DNA of 64,000 bases from Hemileia vastatrix (lineage: Eukaryota; Basidiomycota; Pucciniomycetes; Pucciniales; Zaghouaniaceae). Location: assembly GCA_030280995.1 (NCBI GenBank), contig JASXTE010000010.1, positions 27,768,823-27,832,822 on the forward strand, written 5' to 3'. Below are positions 23,231-33,276 of this stretch, piece by piece. The notes below the pieces were generated by a model. That model saw nothing but the letters and a program-made list of their open reading frames with translations, was not told the origin of the DNA and made no database searches. Position numbers and translations under genes: made by a program. How positions within the stretch are numbered: the stretch's first letter is position 1; every line of letters starts with the position of its first letter.

Positions 23231-23524
23231 TGTGAAGAATATTTATTTAAAGTAACAATGAGTGCTCCACCGGACAATGTAAGTGATAAACCTGCTTTTA
23301 ATACCAGGTCTAAAGCTAAAAACACTGTTCCAAGACTTCACTATGGAGGGCAAATCCTACCCACAGCCAGAAGCAATGAGCATAGAGGAAAAGGAAGCTG
23401 TAGAAAATCCTATAGTACTAGCTATAGGACTTGACCAAGGATGTTGGAGTAAATCTGCAGAGAAAAACCCCTGTCTCTTTAAGAAATACCAGGTGAGATT
23501 TACTTGCTAAAGCAAATCAGAGAC
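23231..23524 (+). pseudogene. Element D gag start, cut by B3
   Basis: ATG at 23231 opens MSAPPDNVSDKPAFNTRSKA, resembling the start of element C (VSNKAKPYNLRPRAE). A +1-frame reading from 23343 (MEGKSYPQPEAMSIEEKE) resembles the overlapping C frame (MEGQDSPIINNTPPMSLEERE). The homology therefore covers both frames. The reading is lost where B3 begins at 23525. Confidence 0.55.
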
Positions 23525-23992
23525 TGTTACTATACCCCTTCTAAAAACCTTCTTGACTGCCTTACAAGTCAAGAAAGTAGCCTAGATATACTACAAACCA
23601 AAGAGAACCTGAAATGTACAAAAATCCACACCAGAAAAACAAACACTGTGCACTTGTTGCACAGGAGACAGCAATAATACTTGATGCAGGTTGCAAAGCT
23701 ACACCATAGAAAACAGTTTCCAAAGTTGAGTTAAATGAAGAACTAATCTTGCAACAAACACAGCCAATTGTAGCAAAAAACAGTGAAAAATGAGTGAGGA
23801 AAAATGATATCACCTCCAGATGGTTTTGTGATAAATAAAGTTGCCCCAAAATGTCTTACTCCCTATGTACACACAGACCACTATCTAAGAGCCCATGCAC
23901 ACCAACAAATTTGGCGTTCTTGACAGCCAAATTGCATAAAAACCCTCTAGACATGCTTCTCAGCCTGGTCCACCCAATGTCAGGAGGCCCGT
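23525..23992 (-). repeat. B3 3' LTR, distal part
   Basis: Minus-strand end ...GGTATAGTAACA at 23525. Contains CAAGTATTATTGCTGTCTC, matching the B2 LTR segment GACTTGATTATTGCTGTCTC. It breaks at 23992, where B2 begins, and resumes at 36631. Confidence 0.65.
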
Positions 23993-25103
23993 TGTGGTAG
24001 CCTAAAGTTTAGTACGGCACCTAAATATGTAAATGGAGTTATTACGGTGTGCAAGATTGGCGTTATTATTTTTTATAAAAGGGTTTTATTTAATTTATTG
24101 GAGTTTAAAATATGAAGAAATTGGTCACTAGCGAATGCCTACACAAATACAATTATTTTACGGAGAAAACTTATTTTTACGGTCTGAAAATTTATAAGTA
24201 TCAAGTCGAGTCACTCAAGAACCTTGGGAAATTTTCCCAGAATTTTTACTATTTTTCTTATATTTTTAAATGAATTTTAAAGTTTTATAGAAATATTTAC
24301 GTTTTCAAAAAATTACTTAACTTTGATAAATTTTCACGGGGTAATTAGAGCTGCGCAGACTACGAAAATTAGTTTGGTATGTAAAGGGGAAGTAGCTCTA
24401 TTATGTGTAATTTTTCTAGATTTTTTATTATAGTTTTAAGGTTCTAATTGAGTCCGGAAGTCCGGACGGACTCCGTACGGACTCCGCTTTGACTCCGTAC
24501 GGACTCCGGATTGACTCTGGAAGAGCTCTGGAGGGGAAAACTTAGGCACGTGACTAGGAATACTTAAGCGCTTCTCAAACTCGAAATTGAAAGGGGGGAC
24601 ACAACATACAGCTTAATCATTAACCACCACAGTCTCATTTTTTTTATTACTCAACAAATTTAAATAAATTTGTAATACCCTTATAACTTTATATTTTTAT
24701 ATTTAACATTTTAGAAATACTATTCAACAGTTTAAATAACACTTCATACAGGGTATCTTTAGAAAGGTCTTCGTCACTGGGACTTGATTATTGCTGTCTC
24801 ATAAAAATTAAAAATATTATAAAAACATAAAAGTCAATCTTTTCAGATCTTTCACTGGTACACCTTAATTGTTGTTATCAGTATTTCTTTATCAACAGCC
24901 ACGATCATTTAATCTCAATAAGAGTTAATTATTTTAGAGTTTCATTATTTTTATCAATCAGATTCAAGTAGATTGGTTAGCTTAGTGATTTAGAATTCCC
25001 ATTTTGTTATTTTTATTGGAAGGACGGGGTTTTCTGCTAAATCCACACATCTCCTCCAGATTCTGCTTACAGCAAGGCGACTGTAAGAGTTTACCTTACC
25101 ATA
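23993..25103 (+). repeat. B2 5' LTR (1111 bp)
   Basis: Identical to 35505-36626 apart from the items noted for B2. Includes a CpG-rich run of GACTCCGTACGG units at about 24450-24520 that differs in copy number from the 3' LTR. Confidence 0.95.
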
Positions 25104-25105
25104 GT

Positions 25106-25123
25106 TGGCGCCCAACGTGGGGT
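25106..25123 (+). promoter_or_regulatory. B2 primer binding site
   Basis: TGGCGCCCAACGTGGGGT begins two bases after the LTR. It is a classic tRNA-type PBS with the TGGCGCC start common in retroelements. Which tRNA it pairs with cannot be said from here. Confidence 0.85.
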
Positions 25124-25279
25124 TCGATTTCTCTAGCTTTCTTTAAAGACTTACTTGGATCAAGAACGTTCTTAGCCTGCAAGAGGCTTATTTTCTGGAA
25201 CTCTAATTGGATTTTTGTTATTGGCCTGCAAGAGGCTTGTTATTTTATCGATTGTTAACGCTTTTCATTACTTATTGGG

Positions 25280-27892
25280 ATGTCTTCTTCTGCTGTTGCT
25301 TCTGGATCTTCTAACCCTCTTACTCCCTTAGTTAGAATTGTTTCTTGGGATGGCCCAAAGTTTGATGGGGAGGAGGTTAAATGGTTCATTAGCAGGTATG
25401 AAGCTGCTGCTGCTGTTGATGGTGCTTCCCATATGGATATGGTGAAGCAAGTTAGGTTTTTTATTGCTGATAGGGAGGTGGAAAAAGAGGTTATTGCTAT
25501 GCAGGCATTCAAAGACAAGGATTGGGTTAAGCTTTCTAAAGCTATGGTTGATAGATGGGGTGTTAGGTTTACTATGATGGACCTCAATAAAATTGTTGGA
25601 GACTGGCAAGCAAAAGGTGGTGTTTCTTCTATGGCTGACTTCAAAAAGCTCTGTGTTCAGTTTGATGAAGTGGTGGAATATCTCATACTGGTGGACGAGT
25701 TAGTGCATGAGAACCAAGCAAAAGATTTGTTTTGGTCAGCATGCAGCAGGGATATTCGAATGGACGTCTTGAAGGATCTTTCAAGAAAAGATTTGATGAA
25801 GGAACTGCCTAATGGTGAGCAGAAACTGCCGGCTCTGGAGGTTATCAAGGACAACATTCAGGCCCATCTCAAGTTATTGGCGTTGGACAAATATCAAGAG
25901 TCATGCACTCAATATGTTAGCAAGGTTAGCGAAGTTTTGGCCGAAAACAATGATATTATGGTCAAAGCCCAGGAGGCCAAGAAGGCACAAATGGGATTAC
26001 CGGCTGCTAAAGTTGAGGGCAATGTAGACAATAAGATGGTCGATCACTTGGCCGATTTAACGAAACAATTAAAAATATTTGTTCAAGAGACTCAGAAGGC
26101 CAATAAGGCCCCAATCGCTTCTTCATCGACGTCGACTTCATATCAGTCTAGAGGGTATGAACGTCGAAATTATAATGGCAATAACAACGGTAACCGCTTC
26201 CCAGGAAATGGGAGAAATGGTGGGAATGGTGGTAGTAATGGATATAGAGGTGGCTACGATGAGCCAAAGGTGTGCTCCTATTGTAATAGGAGGGGTCATA
26301 GAGCAACAGTTTGTTTTGCTCTTGATAAGGATATGGATGCTGGGCGAGTTTTATTTGATGGTAAAGTTTATAAATTTCCTGATGGTTCGTTCATCAAGCC
26401 CAGTGATGGACAGTCTCCTTCTGATTTGGTCAGAAGAAGTTTAACGGCTGAAAGGAGAGCCAGATTTGAAGAGGTGACGGATGAAGATGTTAATGCCAAG
26501 AGTGGCAAAAATGGTAATGGTAATGGTGGTAAAGCTGACAAGGGCAAGGAGAAAGAGGTCAGTAAAGCCACATTTTCTACTTCATTTGGTGGTTTAGAGC
26601 TGGCGACGGTTGCCCAGGTGGAGGGTAGCTGTATGGCTGGCGAATACGATGTTAATGCTGCTAGAAGAGCAGCTGCTACTAAGGCGAAAAGTAGCATTCA
26701 GAGCCAATTGAGGGCTAATCCTGGCAAGGCCAATAACAAAGTGAACACTTACTCTAAGGACAAGAATTCTAGTGCTCAAACTGCCGCCAACAAATTGAAC
26801 CCTTACTCTAAGGACGAATTATATAAAATGCAGAAGGGGATTGCTGATTTGGGGCCCCCTAGTTATGGCAAGTTTGATTTAAATGGTGAGCCTATGCCAG
26901 AGGATGATTCGGATTCTGAGGAGGACGTACCGTTGGCGTCTCTACCCAGACCAAGTTTTAGCGGTCCCATCCCAATGGAGGGAGTAAGAAGGACTAGCGA
27001 TGGATCAGCATTAGTGCAAGAAGCTGGTGACGGAGTTAGGGTTATAGAAAGTGAAGATGTTATAATGGGGGGTGAAGATGGCTCGGTTGGACCTCAAGAG
27101 GTACCCAGGGCCAAGGTTGTTAAATCAAAGGTCCAGTATGAGCGGCCAGTAGTTTGCGGTCAAGCTAATGCGATGGACGCAGTTTTGAATAGGGTGAATC
27201 AACTTCAGATTCCCTTATCTTTAGGGGAGTTATTTACGATTAGTCCGGCGCTTGCTGAAAAGCAAAAGAAGCATTTGACGAGGCGTCGGGTTTCCACTGG
27301 AGAGGTGGAATATATTTGTGAAAATGTTGAAAAGTTTGGGGAAGATGTAGATACACATTTTTCCGCTCCCCTGGGTTACCTGGTGGTAACTCTAAATGGT
27401 AAAGAAGTAAAGGCCTTGGTCGATTCAGGGTCTCAAATTAATTTAATTTCATTGGAGCAAGCGACGAGTATAGGCTTGCCAATTAAAAGTGGAACTGGGG
27501 GAAACCTCAGAGGTATTGGAGGGCATGCAACAGAGCTGATGGGTACAGCTGAGCATGTCAGGTTAGGCATTGGTGGATCTGTTGGTAAGGTTCACTTTTA
27601 TGTGGCCAGAGGAGCAGTCAAAACTGTTCTTGGTGGTCCTTTTTTGATGGATTTTGAGGCCAGGATAGGGTATCAAGCTGGCATGGGGATTAGTTTGGAG
27701 ATCACTGGTGAAGATATGCGGAGGTTACATATGCGGTTAGCACCTCCTGGAGATGAAGGTTGGGAAACACGGCCAGGGATTACTACTTTGTGCCAGTGTT
27801 GTGTTTGCACCAAGAAGCGGCATATAAAACGGACAGCTTCTGGTGAATTATGTTTGTTGGAAAGGGATGAAAGCCCTCATTTTTTGGGGTAG
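25280..27892 (+). CDS. B2 Gag-protease polyprotein (870 aa)
   Basis: An intact frame from ATG 25280. Residues 15-220 are the gag core (WDGPKFDGEEVKWFISRYE). An Asn/Gly/Arg-rich stretch (about 290-325) precedes the CCHC knuckle starting at Cys332 (CSYCNRRGHRATVC). A long linker of several hundred residues follows, then retropepsin with VDSG at Asp715 (ALVDSGSQINLIS) and TVLGGPFLMDF. It ends at TAG 27890-27892, 22 nt into the overlap with the RT frame, right after a U UUU UUG heptamer. Forms the particle and matures it. No internal stops, unlike B1. Confidence 0.95.
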   Translation: MSSSAVASGSSNPLTPLVRIVSWDGPKFDGEEVKWFISRYEAAAAVDGASHMDMVKQVRFFIADREVEKEVIAMQAFKDKDWVKLSKAMVDRWGVRFTMMDLNKIVGDWQAKGGVSSMADFKKLCVQFDEVVEYLILVDELVHENQAKDLFWSACSRDIRMDVLKDLSRKDLMKELPNGEQKLPALEVIKDNIQAHLKLLALDKYQESCTQYVSKVSEVLAENNDIMVKAQEAKKAQMGLPAAKVEGNVDNKMVDHLADLTKQLKIFVQETQKANKAPIASSSTSTSYQSRGYERRNYNGNNNGNRFPGNGRNGGNGGSNGYRGGYDEPKVCSYCNRRGHRATVCFALDKDMDAGRVLFDGKVYKFPDGSFIKPSDGQSPSDLVRRSLTAERRARFEEVTDEDVNAKSGKNGNGNGGKADKGKEKEVSKATFSTSFGGLELATVAQVEGSCMAGEYDVNAARRAAATKAKSSIQSQLRANPGKANNKVNTYSKDKNSSAQTAANKLNPYSKDELYKMQKGIADLGPPSYGKFDLNGEPMPEDDSDSEEDVPLASLPRPSFSGPIPMEGVRRTSDGSALVQEAGDGVRVIESEDVIMGGEDGSVGPQEVPRAKVVKSKVQYERPVVCGQANAMDAVLNRVNQLQIPLSLGELFTISPALAEKQKKHLTRRRVSTGEVEYICENVEKFGEDVDTHFSAPLGYLVVTLNGKEVKALVDSGSQINLISLEQATSIGLPIKSGTGGNLRGIGGHATELMGTAEHVRLGIGGSVGKVHFYVARGAVKTVLGGPFLMDFEARIGYQAGMGISLEITGEDMRRLHMRLAPPGDEGWETRPGITTLCQCCVCTKKRHIKRTASGELCLLERDESPHFLG

Positions 27893-30873
27893 CAGGGGCT
27901 GATCGCTCTAATGTTGTAATCTCTCCTCAGGATGAGATCCCGGATTGCAATAGGTCAGCTCACTTGGAGATAATTCAAGTGGATTCTCAGTTATTATCTG
28001 TTAATATTACTTTGGAGTGCAAATACGTTTTGGACTTTTCTATATGTTTATTGGATTTACCCTGTTTTTCTATTAAATTTAAAAATGGTGAAAAAGGCAA
28101 AATGGGCCAAATTAGGTTGGATAAAAATTGGAAGGGTATGTTTATGGACCTCCAGCAAGAGGGTAAACTGCGAAAATCTCATCAAAACTCGATTAAAAAT
28201 CTCAGTATAAGTAAAACACAAAAAAATAATTTATGTGAAAATGTTATTCCGGTTCTCCAGCAAGAGGGTAAACTGCGAAAATCTTATCAAAATCCAATAA
28301 AAAATCTCAGTATAATTAAAACTCAAAAAAATAATTTTTGTGAAAATTCAATTCCGGTCCTCCAGCAAGAGGTTAAACTGCCGACTTTCTTTACGGGTGA
28401 TTTACTGTTGGATAAGGGAAGCAAAGGTGTTGGAAAATCTGTTTATAAATTAGACGAGGGAAAGGAGAAAAGGGTAAAATTTAAAAATGAAATAAAATAT
28501 TTTTCTAATTTTTCTTATTCTGATTCTGGCGATGAAGAAGATTCATTTGATGAAAGTTTTAATGGCGATACAAAAGAAAATGTTTTACCTCAAGTTAATT
28601 TAGATGTGGACGCAGCCAAATATAAGAAAGTAGCAAATAAAGTTCGACCTATTAATGAACCGCTACCTGCTGAATTAAATCCACCCTTGAGAAGACCAAG
28701 GTTATCAAGAGATCCTTATGAAAGTCCCTTGGTAAAGAATCTGCCTGAATTTTGTGAGACGTCAAGAATCACTTTTGAGAGACTGGGTGTTGTTAATTTT
28801 GGACCTGATGGTTGGTTGTTTGGAGAAGAGAAGAAGTTGTTGTTGGATGTGATGGTCAAGCGAGAGAAGGCCATTGCTTTTGTAGAAGAGGAGAGGGGTG
28901 TGTTGAAGCATTCCTATGGGGAGCCTTACAAGATTCCTGTGGTATGTCATGAACCGTGGCAGCAGAAACCGATTCCTATTCAGGCTGCATTAAAAGAAGC
29001 CTATATTGAAGTTGTCAGAGAACGGATACGCACTGGACTGTATGAGCAATCAACTTCAAGTTATTCTAGTCCAGTATTTTGTATCAAGAAACCGAATGGC
29101 AAGCTTAGAGTTGTTCATGATCTTAGGGAATTAAATAGGGTTATAATAAAGGATGCTGGGATACCACCTAGTGCTGAGGAGTTTGTTGAAGCGTTTGCAG
29201 GGAGAGTGTGCTATGGTTTGGGAGATATTATGGGTGGATATGATGAGAGAGAGTTACATCCGGACTCAAGGCCTCTCACTACATTCGATACACCACTTGG
29301 ACGTTTACAGTTAACAAGATTACCTCAAGGAGCAACAAATTCAGTTGCAGTTTATCAAGCACAGATGGCTTGGATCCTTCAAGATGAAATTCCACAATAT
29401 GCTGGAATCTTTATAGATGATGGAGGAATTAAGGGACCAACAACCAACTATGATAACCAGGTGTTGGAAGAGAATCTCGGGATACGCAAATTCATTTGGG
29501 AATTTGCAATTACATTAGAAAGAATCTTGTTTCGAATTGAAGAGGCTGGTTTAACTATTTCAGGTTCAAAATTTTCCTGTTGTGTGCCAGCCTTAGAAAT
29601 ATTAGGCCATGTGGTATGTAGAGAGGGTAGGATTATGTCCAAGAAGAAAGTTAACAAAATTCAGTCCTGGCCAAGACCCAAGAATACGACCGAAGTTAGA
29701 GGGTTTTTAGGCGTTTGCGTATATGTTAGAATGTTTATCAAGGACTTTTCTTCATTGGCAGCTCCATTGAGACGGTTAACGAGAAAGGATGCAGACTGGG
29801 AGTGGGATGAAGAGTGTGAGAAGGCGTTTGTGAAGTTGAAGGAGGTTGTGGGGAAGGATTTAGTCCTGCACAAGTTAGATTATGGAAAAGATGCTGGTAG
29901 AATTTATTTAGCAGTTGATTCAAGTCAGGTTGCAGCTGGGGCGGTTCTGTCTCAGATGGATAAAGCTGGTTACATCAGGCCAGTTAGGTATGAATCTGTA
30001 GTATTTACTGAGGTCAAATCAAGATATTCTCAACCAAAATTGGAATTATGTGGTGTGGCAAAAATACTGAAGAAACTTCAGCATATTTTGTGGGGGCAAC
30101 ATTTTGAGTTGCAAGTGGATGCGAAATCGTTAATCCAGATGATTAATTCCCCAAGTTTACCGAACGCACCCATGACAAGATGGGTAGCTTTTATTCAACA
30201 TTTTTCGTTTGATTTAGTTCATAAGCCTGGCAAAACTTTTACTATGCCAGATGGTTTATCAAGGAGACCACCCACTGAAGAAGATTCAGACTCAGAAGAG
30301 TTCGATGAAGATATACCTATTATCAAAGCCAGCACTAAAGGAGCTGAAGACTTTCCATACCTCCCCCATGAGGTTAAACTGGCAGGACTATTGTGTTTAG
30401 ATTATGATGATGATGACCTCCACCAAGAGGATAAACTGGAAAATAGTTTTTGTGTTAACAAAGGTGTTGGAAAAGGTGTAGATAAATTCGGAAGAGAGGA
30501 GGTAGAAGAAGATGTAGTGTATGTAGAGGAAGACGGATTGGTAGTGTGGGATAGTAGTAATTTAAGGAATGGTGTATATGTTGGAGAATTAGAGAATTTA
30601 AATAAAAGGGTGGATAAAGAGAAAGAGGTATTTTCAAATACGGTTTTTGAAGGATCCAAAGGTTCAGAAGAAAAACGTCGACATAGCTTGATTAAAAATT
30701 TATTTAGGGGTCAACTATTATTGGCTCATTCATGTGCAGGTGATATTGGTGATAGAGAAGTCCCTATTGATGTTATATTAATCGATTTTCAAGATGAAGT
30801 CTGGGGTCAGACTGGTTTTTTATTTTTTGTTAGTCAAATATTTGTTGACTTTAGAGAGGCCAGAAGAGTGTGA
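27871..30873 (+). CDS. B2 reverse transcriptase-RNase H frame
   Basis: Entered by -1 shift; no ATG is needed. The first 230 residues are poorly conserved and carry a 35-residue repeat. RT then shows SSYSSPVFCIKK, GKLRVVHDLRELNR, YGLGDIMGGYDERE, LTRLPQGATNS and the active site GIFIDDGGIKG at about 29404-29436. GHVVCREGRI and RGFLGVCVYVRMF form the thumb. RNase H starts at IYLAVDSSQVAAG (catalytic Asp present) and ends HKPGKTFTMPDGLSRR. The acidic linker after it contains dyad-encoded LPHEVKL and LHQEDKL. The last roughly 15 codons are out of register with the downstream integrase frame. Confidence 0.93.
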   Translation, partial: KPSFFGVAGADRSNVVISPQDEIPDCNRSAHLEIIQVDSQLLSVNITLECKYVLDFSICLLDLPCFSIKFKNGEKGKMGQIRLDKNWKGMFMDLQQEGKLRKSHQNSIKNLSISKTQKNNLCENVIPVLQQEGKLRKSYQNPIKNLSIIKTQKNNFCENSIPVLQQEVKLPTFFTGDLLLDKGSKGVGKSVYKLDEGKEKRVKFKNEIKYFSNFSYSDSGDEEDSFDESFNGDTKENVLPQVNLDVDAAKYKKVANKVRPINEPLPAELNPPLRRPRLSRDPYESPLVKNLPEFCETSRITFERLGVVNFGPDGWLFGEEKKLLLDVMVKREKAIAFVEEERGVLKHSYGEPYKIPVVCHEPWQQKPIPIQAALKEAYIEVVRERIRTGLYEQSTSSYSSPVFCIKKPNGKLRVVHDLRELNRVIIKDAGIPPSAEEFVEAFAGRVCYGLGDIMGGYDERELHPDSRPLTTFDTPLGRLQLTRLPQGATNSVAVYQAQMAWILQDEIPQYAGIFIDDGGIKGPTTNYDNQVLEENLGIRKFIWEFAITLERILFRIEEAGLTISGSKFSCCVPALEILGHVVCREGRIMSKKKVNKIQSWPRPKNTTEVRGFLGVCVYVRMFIKDFSSLAAPLRRLTRKDADWEWDEECEKAFVKLKEVVGKDLVLHKLDYGKDAGRIYLAVDSSQVAAGAVLSQMDKAGYIRPVRYESVVFTEVKSRYSQPKLELCGVAKILKKLQHILWGQHFELQVDAKSLIQMINSPSLPNAPMTRWVAFIQHFSFDLVHKPGKTFTMPDGLSRRPPTEEDSDSEEFDEDIPIIKASTKGAEDFPYLPHEVKLAGLLCLDYDDDDLHQEDKLENSFCVNKGVGKGVDKFGREEVEEDVVYVEEDGLVVWDSSNLRNGVYVGELENLNKRVDKEKEVFSNTVFEGSKGSEEKRRHSLIKNLFRGQLLLAHSCAGDIGDREVPIDVILIDFQDEVWGQTGFLFFVSQIFVDFREARRV
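27880..27892 (+). promoter_or_regulatory. Putative -1 ribosomal frameshift site, B2 gag-pol
   Basis: In the Gag frame the codons are CAT TTT TTG GGG TAG, giving the heptamer T-TTT-TTG (27880-27886) just before the stop. The pol frame is -1 and open from 27871, so the slip falls inside the overlap. A GC-richer stretch (GGGGTAGCAGGGGCTGATCG) follows. The type is canonical; activity is inferred. Confidence 0.7.
28149..28380 (+). repeat. 105-bp coding repeat with dyad motif, B2 pol N-terminus
   Basis: Two full copies and the start of a third, encoding LQQEGKLRKS...KNLSI...KTQKNN. Each copy begins with the dyad: 28149-28170 (CCTC-CAGCAA-GAGG-GTAAACTG), 28254-28275 (TCTC-CAGCAA-GAGG) and 28359-28380 (CCTC-CAGCAA-GAGG-TTAAACTG). 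Confidence 0.85.
30360..30439 (+). repeat. Two dyad motifs in the B2 RNase H-IN linker
   Basis: 30360-30381 (CCTC-CCCCAT-GAGG-TTAAACTG) and 30417-30439 (CCTC-CACCAA-GAGG-ATAAACTGG). They sit in the same linker that holds four motifs in B1. Confidence 0.8.
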
Positions 30874-32098
30874 AGACGATGAATGGGTGGCTATCAAGAG
30901 GAAGTCATCTACGTTTTACCTATCTGGTTGACCTTTAATGAGGAGGAGGAATCCAAATCCTCAAGTAGTTATAACTCAACAGAAGGGGCAAGAATTAGTT
31001 TTGAAATCACTGCATGAAGATCTCGGGCATAGAGGCGTTGGAGAAACATTTAGAAGAATTTCTGATCGATTTTGGTGGCCTGGCATGAAGATGGCTGTTA
31101 AACAGTGGGTTCAGTCATGCGAAGAATGTCAAAGACGAAGTTATTTAAGGCCAAAAGAACCTGGACGCGCGACCGGTGAATATACGCTCTTTGGAAGAGT
31201 TAGTTTAGATGCCGTTCATATAAAAGAGGGACGGTATAAATATTTAATTGTGGCCAGAGATGATTTATCTGGTTGGGTAGAGGCAGCGCCTCTTATTAAT
31301 TTAACTGCCAAAAATGTGGCAGAATTTTTTTTGAATAATTGGGTATATAGGTATGGGGTGATGAAGTTGGTAACGGTAGATGGAGGTCCTGAATTTGGGA
31401 CAGAGTTTAAAGAGGCCGTATTGAAAGTTGGATCAAAGGTTAGGGTAGCAACCCCATATTATCCTGAAGCTGAAGGCATGGTTGAAAGAGGGCATCAAGT
31501 TATTAAGGATGCTTTAGTTAAAATGTGTGGGACAAGTGCCGAAAAGTGGAGGCACTATTTACCTTTAGTTTTATTTGCTGATCAAATCACTGCCAAAAGG
31601 ACGACCGGATTTTCACCTTATGAACTTGTTTTTGGACAGAAAGCAGTTTTACCGGTTGATTTAGAAGCTGAATCATATCTTGGAGTTGACTGGGACACAG
31701 TCAAAACTACTGAAGAATTATTGTGTGCAAGAATGATGCAGCTAGAAAAGAAAGAAGAATATTTAGAAAAGGCATATTCGCGGATGATGAAGATCCGAAA
31801 TCAATCAGTTAGATATTGGGATGAGCGGTTGGCACATCGATTAAGGAAACCTTTGAACCCAGGAGATATGGTCCTGGTGTATAATAGGAGTTTGGAAAGT
31901 CAGTGGGGAAAAATGTTTGCAGATAGGTGTAATGGACCGTATAAAATCAAGGAGCAAGTTTCTGGCGGTTCATATGTGCTAGAAGAGTTGGATGGAGTTG
32001 TATTGAAGAAGAGGGTAGCGGCCGATCAAGTGAAACGGTTCTATCCTAGAGGCACCAGGAGTGCCGAAGTCTTCCTCCGCAATGAGGATAAACTATGA
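30874..32098 (+). CDS. B2 integrase (frame broken upstream)
   Basis: Open from ATG 30938 to 32098 (386 codons). The same frame reads back across a TGA (30929-30931) into EDDEWVAIKRKS at about 30876, so the native protein was continuous with RNase H, as in B1. Zinc domain: HEDLGHRGVGE and SCEECQRRS. Core: RVSLDAVHI (Asp), VTVDGGPEFG (Asp), AEGMVERGHQ (Glu), all catalytic residues present. The C-terminal ESQWGKMFADRCNGPYKI domain ends with a dyad-encoded LRNEDKL immediately before the stop. Confidence 0.92.
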
Positions 32099-32190
32099 TA
32101 TTAATGAAACTTTATGGATTTCTCCGCAATGAGGATAAACTATGATATCTACGAAATTTTATGGATTCCTCCGCAACGAGTATAAACTAT
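32074..32190 (+). repeat. Three dyad motifs at the end of B2 pol
   Basis: 32074 (CCTC-CGCAAT-GAGG-ATAAACTA, partly coding), 32121 (TCTC-CGCAAT-GAGG-ATAAACTA) and 32168 (CCTC-CGCAAC-GAGT-ATAAACTA), spaced 47 bases. The flanking TTTATGGATT is also repeated. Confidence 0.8.
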
Positions 32191-32407
32191 CTTCTTATTT
32201 TTATCAAAAATACTTTACTATCGTTACACTGCATATGGGCAACGAAACTGTGTTGAAACATAACAAAATGCAAGAAGACCTTCTTTGAAATTTTCGAAAA
32301 CTTAAAATTCTTAAAATATGGGTGAAGATAGTGTTGGAAAATTTTTTAAAATTTATTGGAAGAAGTTTTCACAGGGGAACCTTCTTAATTTAATATTGGC
32401 AAGTGTG

Positions 32408-32448
32408 GGGGTAATTGATGGGCTGGCTGCTCTGTACACAATTACCCC
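32408..32448 (+). ncRNA. Candidate RNA stem-loop of family B
   Basis: GGGGTAATTG and CAATTACCCC form a perfect 10-bp stem around a 21-nt loop containing GGGCTGGCTGCTCTG. The same structure is present in B3 (38055-38095) with one compensatory pair change and nearly the same loop. Function unknown; packaging or dimerisation of element RNA is a guess. Confidence 0.6.
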
Positions 32449-32999
32449 ATAATGTTCGTTTCCAAAATTTTCCCTGTTTCTAGTTGAATCCTGGCTTTGT
32501 CTTTTAATTATAGGAAGTCCACTAAGACTATAAACTGGAACGAATCAAGAGACACCGCTCTCAACGCCGGATTCAAGATTTTTTTTTTTTTGTTTTTGAT
32601 TTTTTTTTATGTTAGATTGTGATTTCTTTTCTTTAAATATATATTATGAATTAATGTAAAGGTGATGCTCACTGGTGGTCTCTAATCATTTTTATAAATT
32701 GGAGGGAGCCCACCCAGTGATCATCATTATAAAAATTATCTTCTAAAAACTTTCATTTATTTTCTTTTCTTTTCAATTTCTCAAAACTGTGTAACCACAT
32801 CAAGTTGCACTTGGATGTGGGTATGATGTTGAGGGTACGGCTCATCAAATGGCCAGGGGGCATCTTTTAAAATTTTATTTTAAAAATTTTTTTTAGTACT
32901 TTTTTTATCTTTCTTTTCACATTCATTTATCTTTCTTTAAAATTAAATTTTAACTTTTATTTCAAAACTATCTTTTCTAAAATCTTTTATTTTAAATTT

Positions 33000-33016
33000 A
33001 AAAAAAAAAAAAATAA

Positions 33017-33047
<31 letters not shown>

Positions 33048-33084
33048 TAAAATAAAAATAAAATAAAAAAAAAATAATAATAAT

Positions 33085-33125
<41 letters not shown>
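33000..33125 (+). repeat. A-rich low-complexity tract
   Basis: AAAAT/AAAAAT repeats leading into an uninterrupted A run. Visible directly. Confidence 0.9.
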
Positions 33126-33128
<3 letters not shown>

Positions 33129-33276
33129 AAAATTTATTAATTAAATCAAAATCATTATTATAATTCTTAGTTTTATTTTTCAGTCTTCATTCTTTTAGTT
33201 TTATTCATTTAGTTTATACAGGAAACAGGGTCTAGGGGAACTCAATACCTTGGGATTTTACTTCAAGATATCTGTT

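Noticed and set aside
30402..30659. Minus-strand frames within the B2 pol linker
   Set aside because: Ser/Thr/Leu-rich complements of an acidic linker; no conservation in B1.
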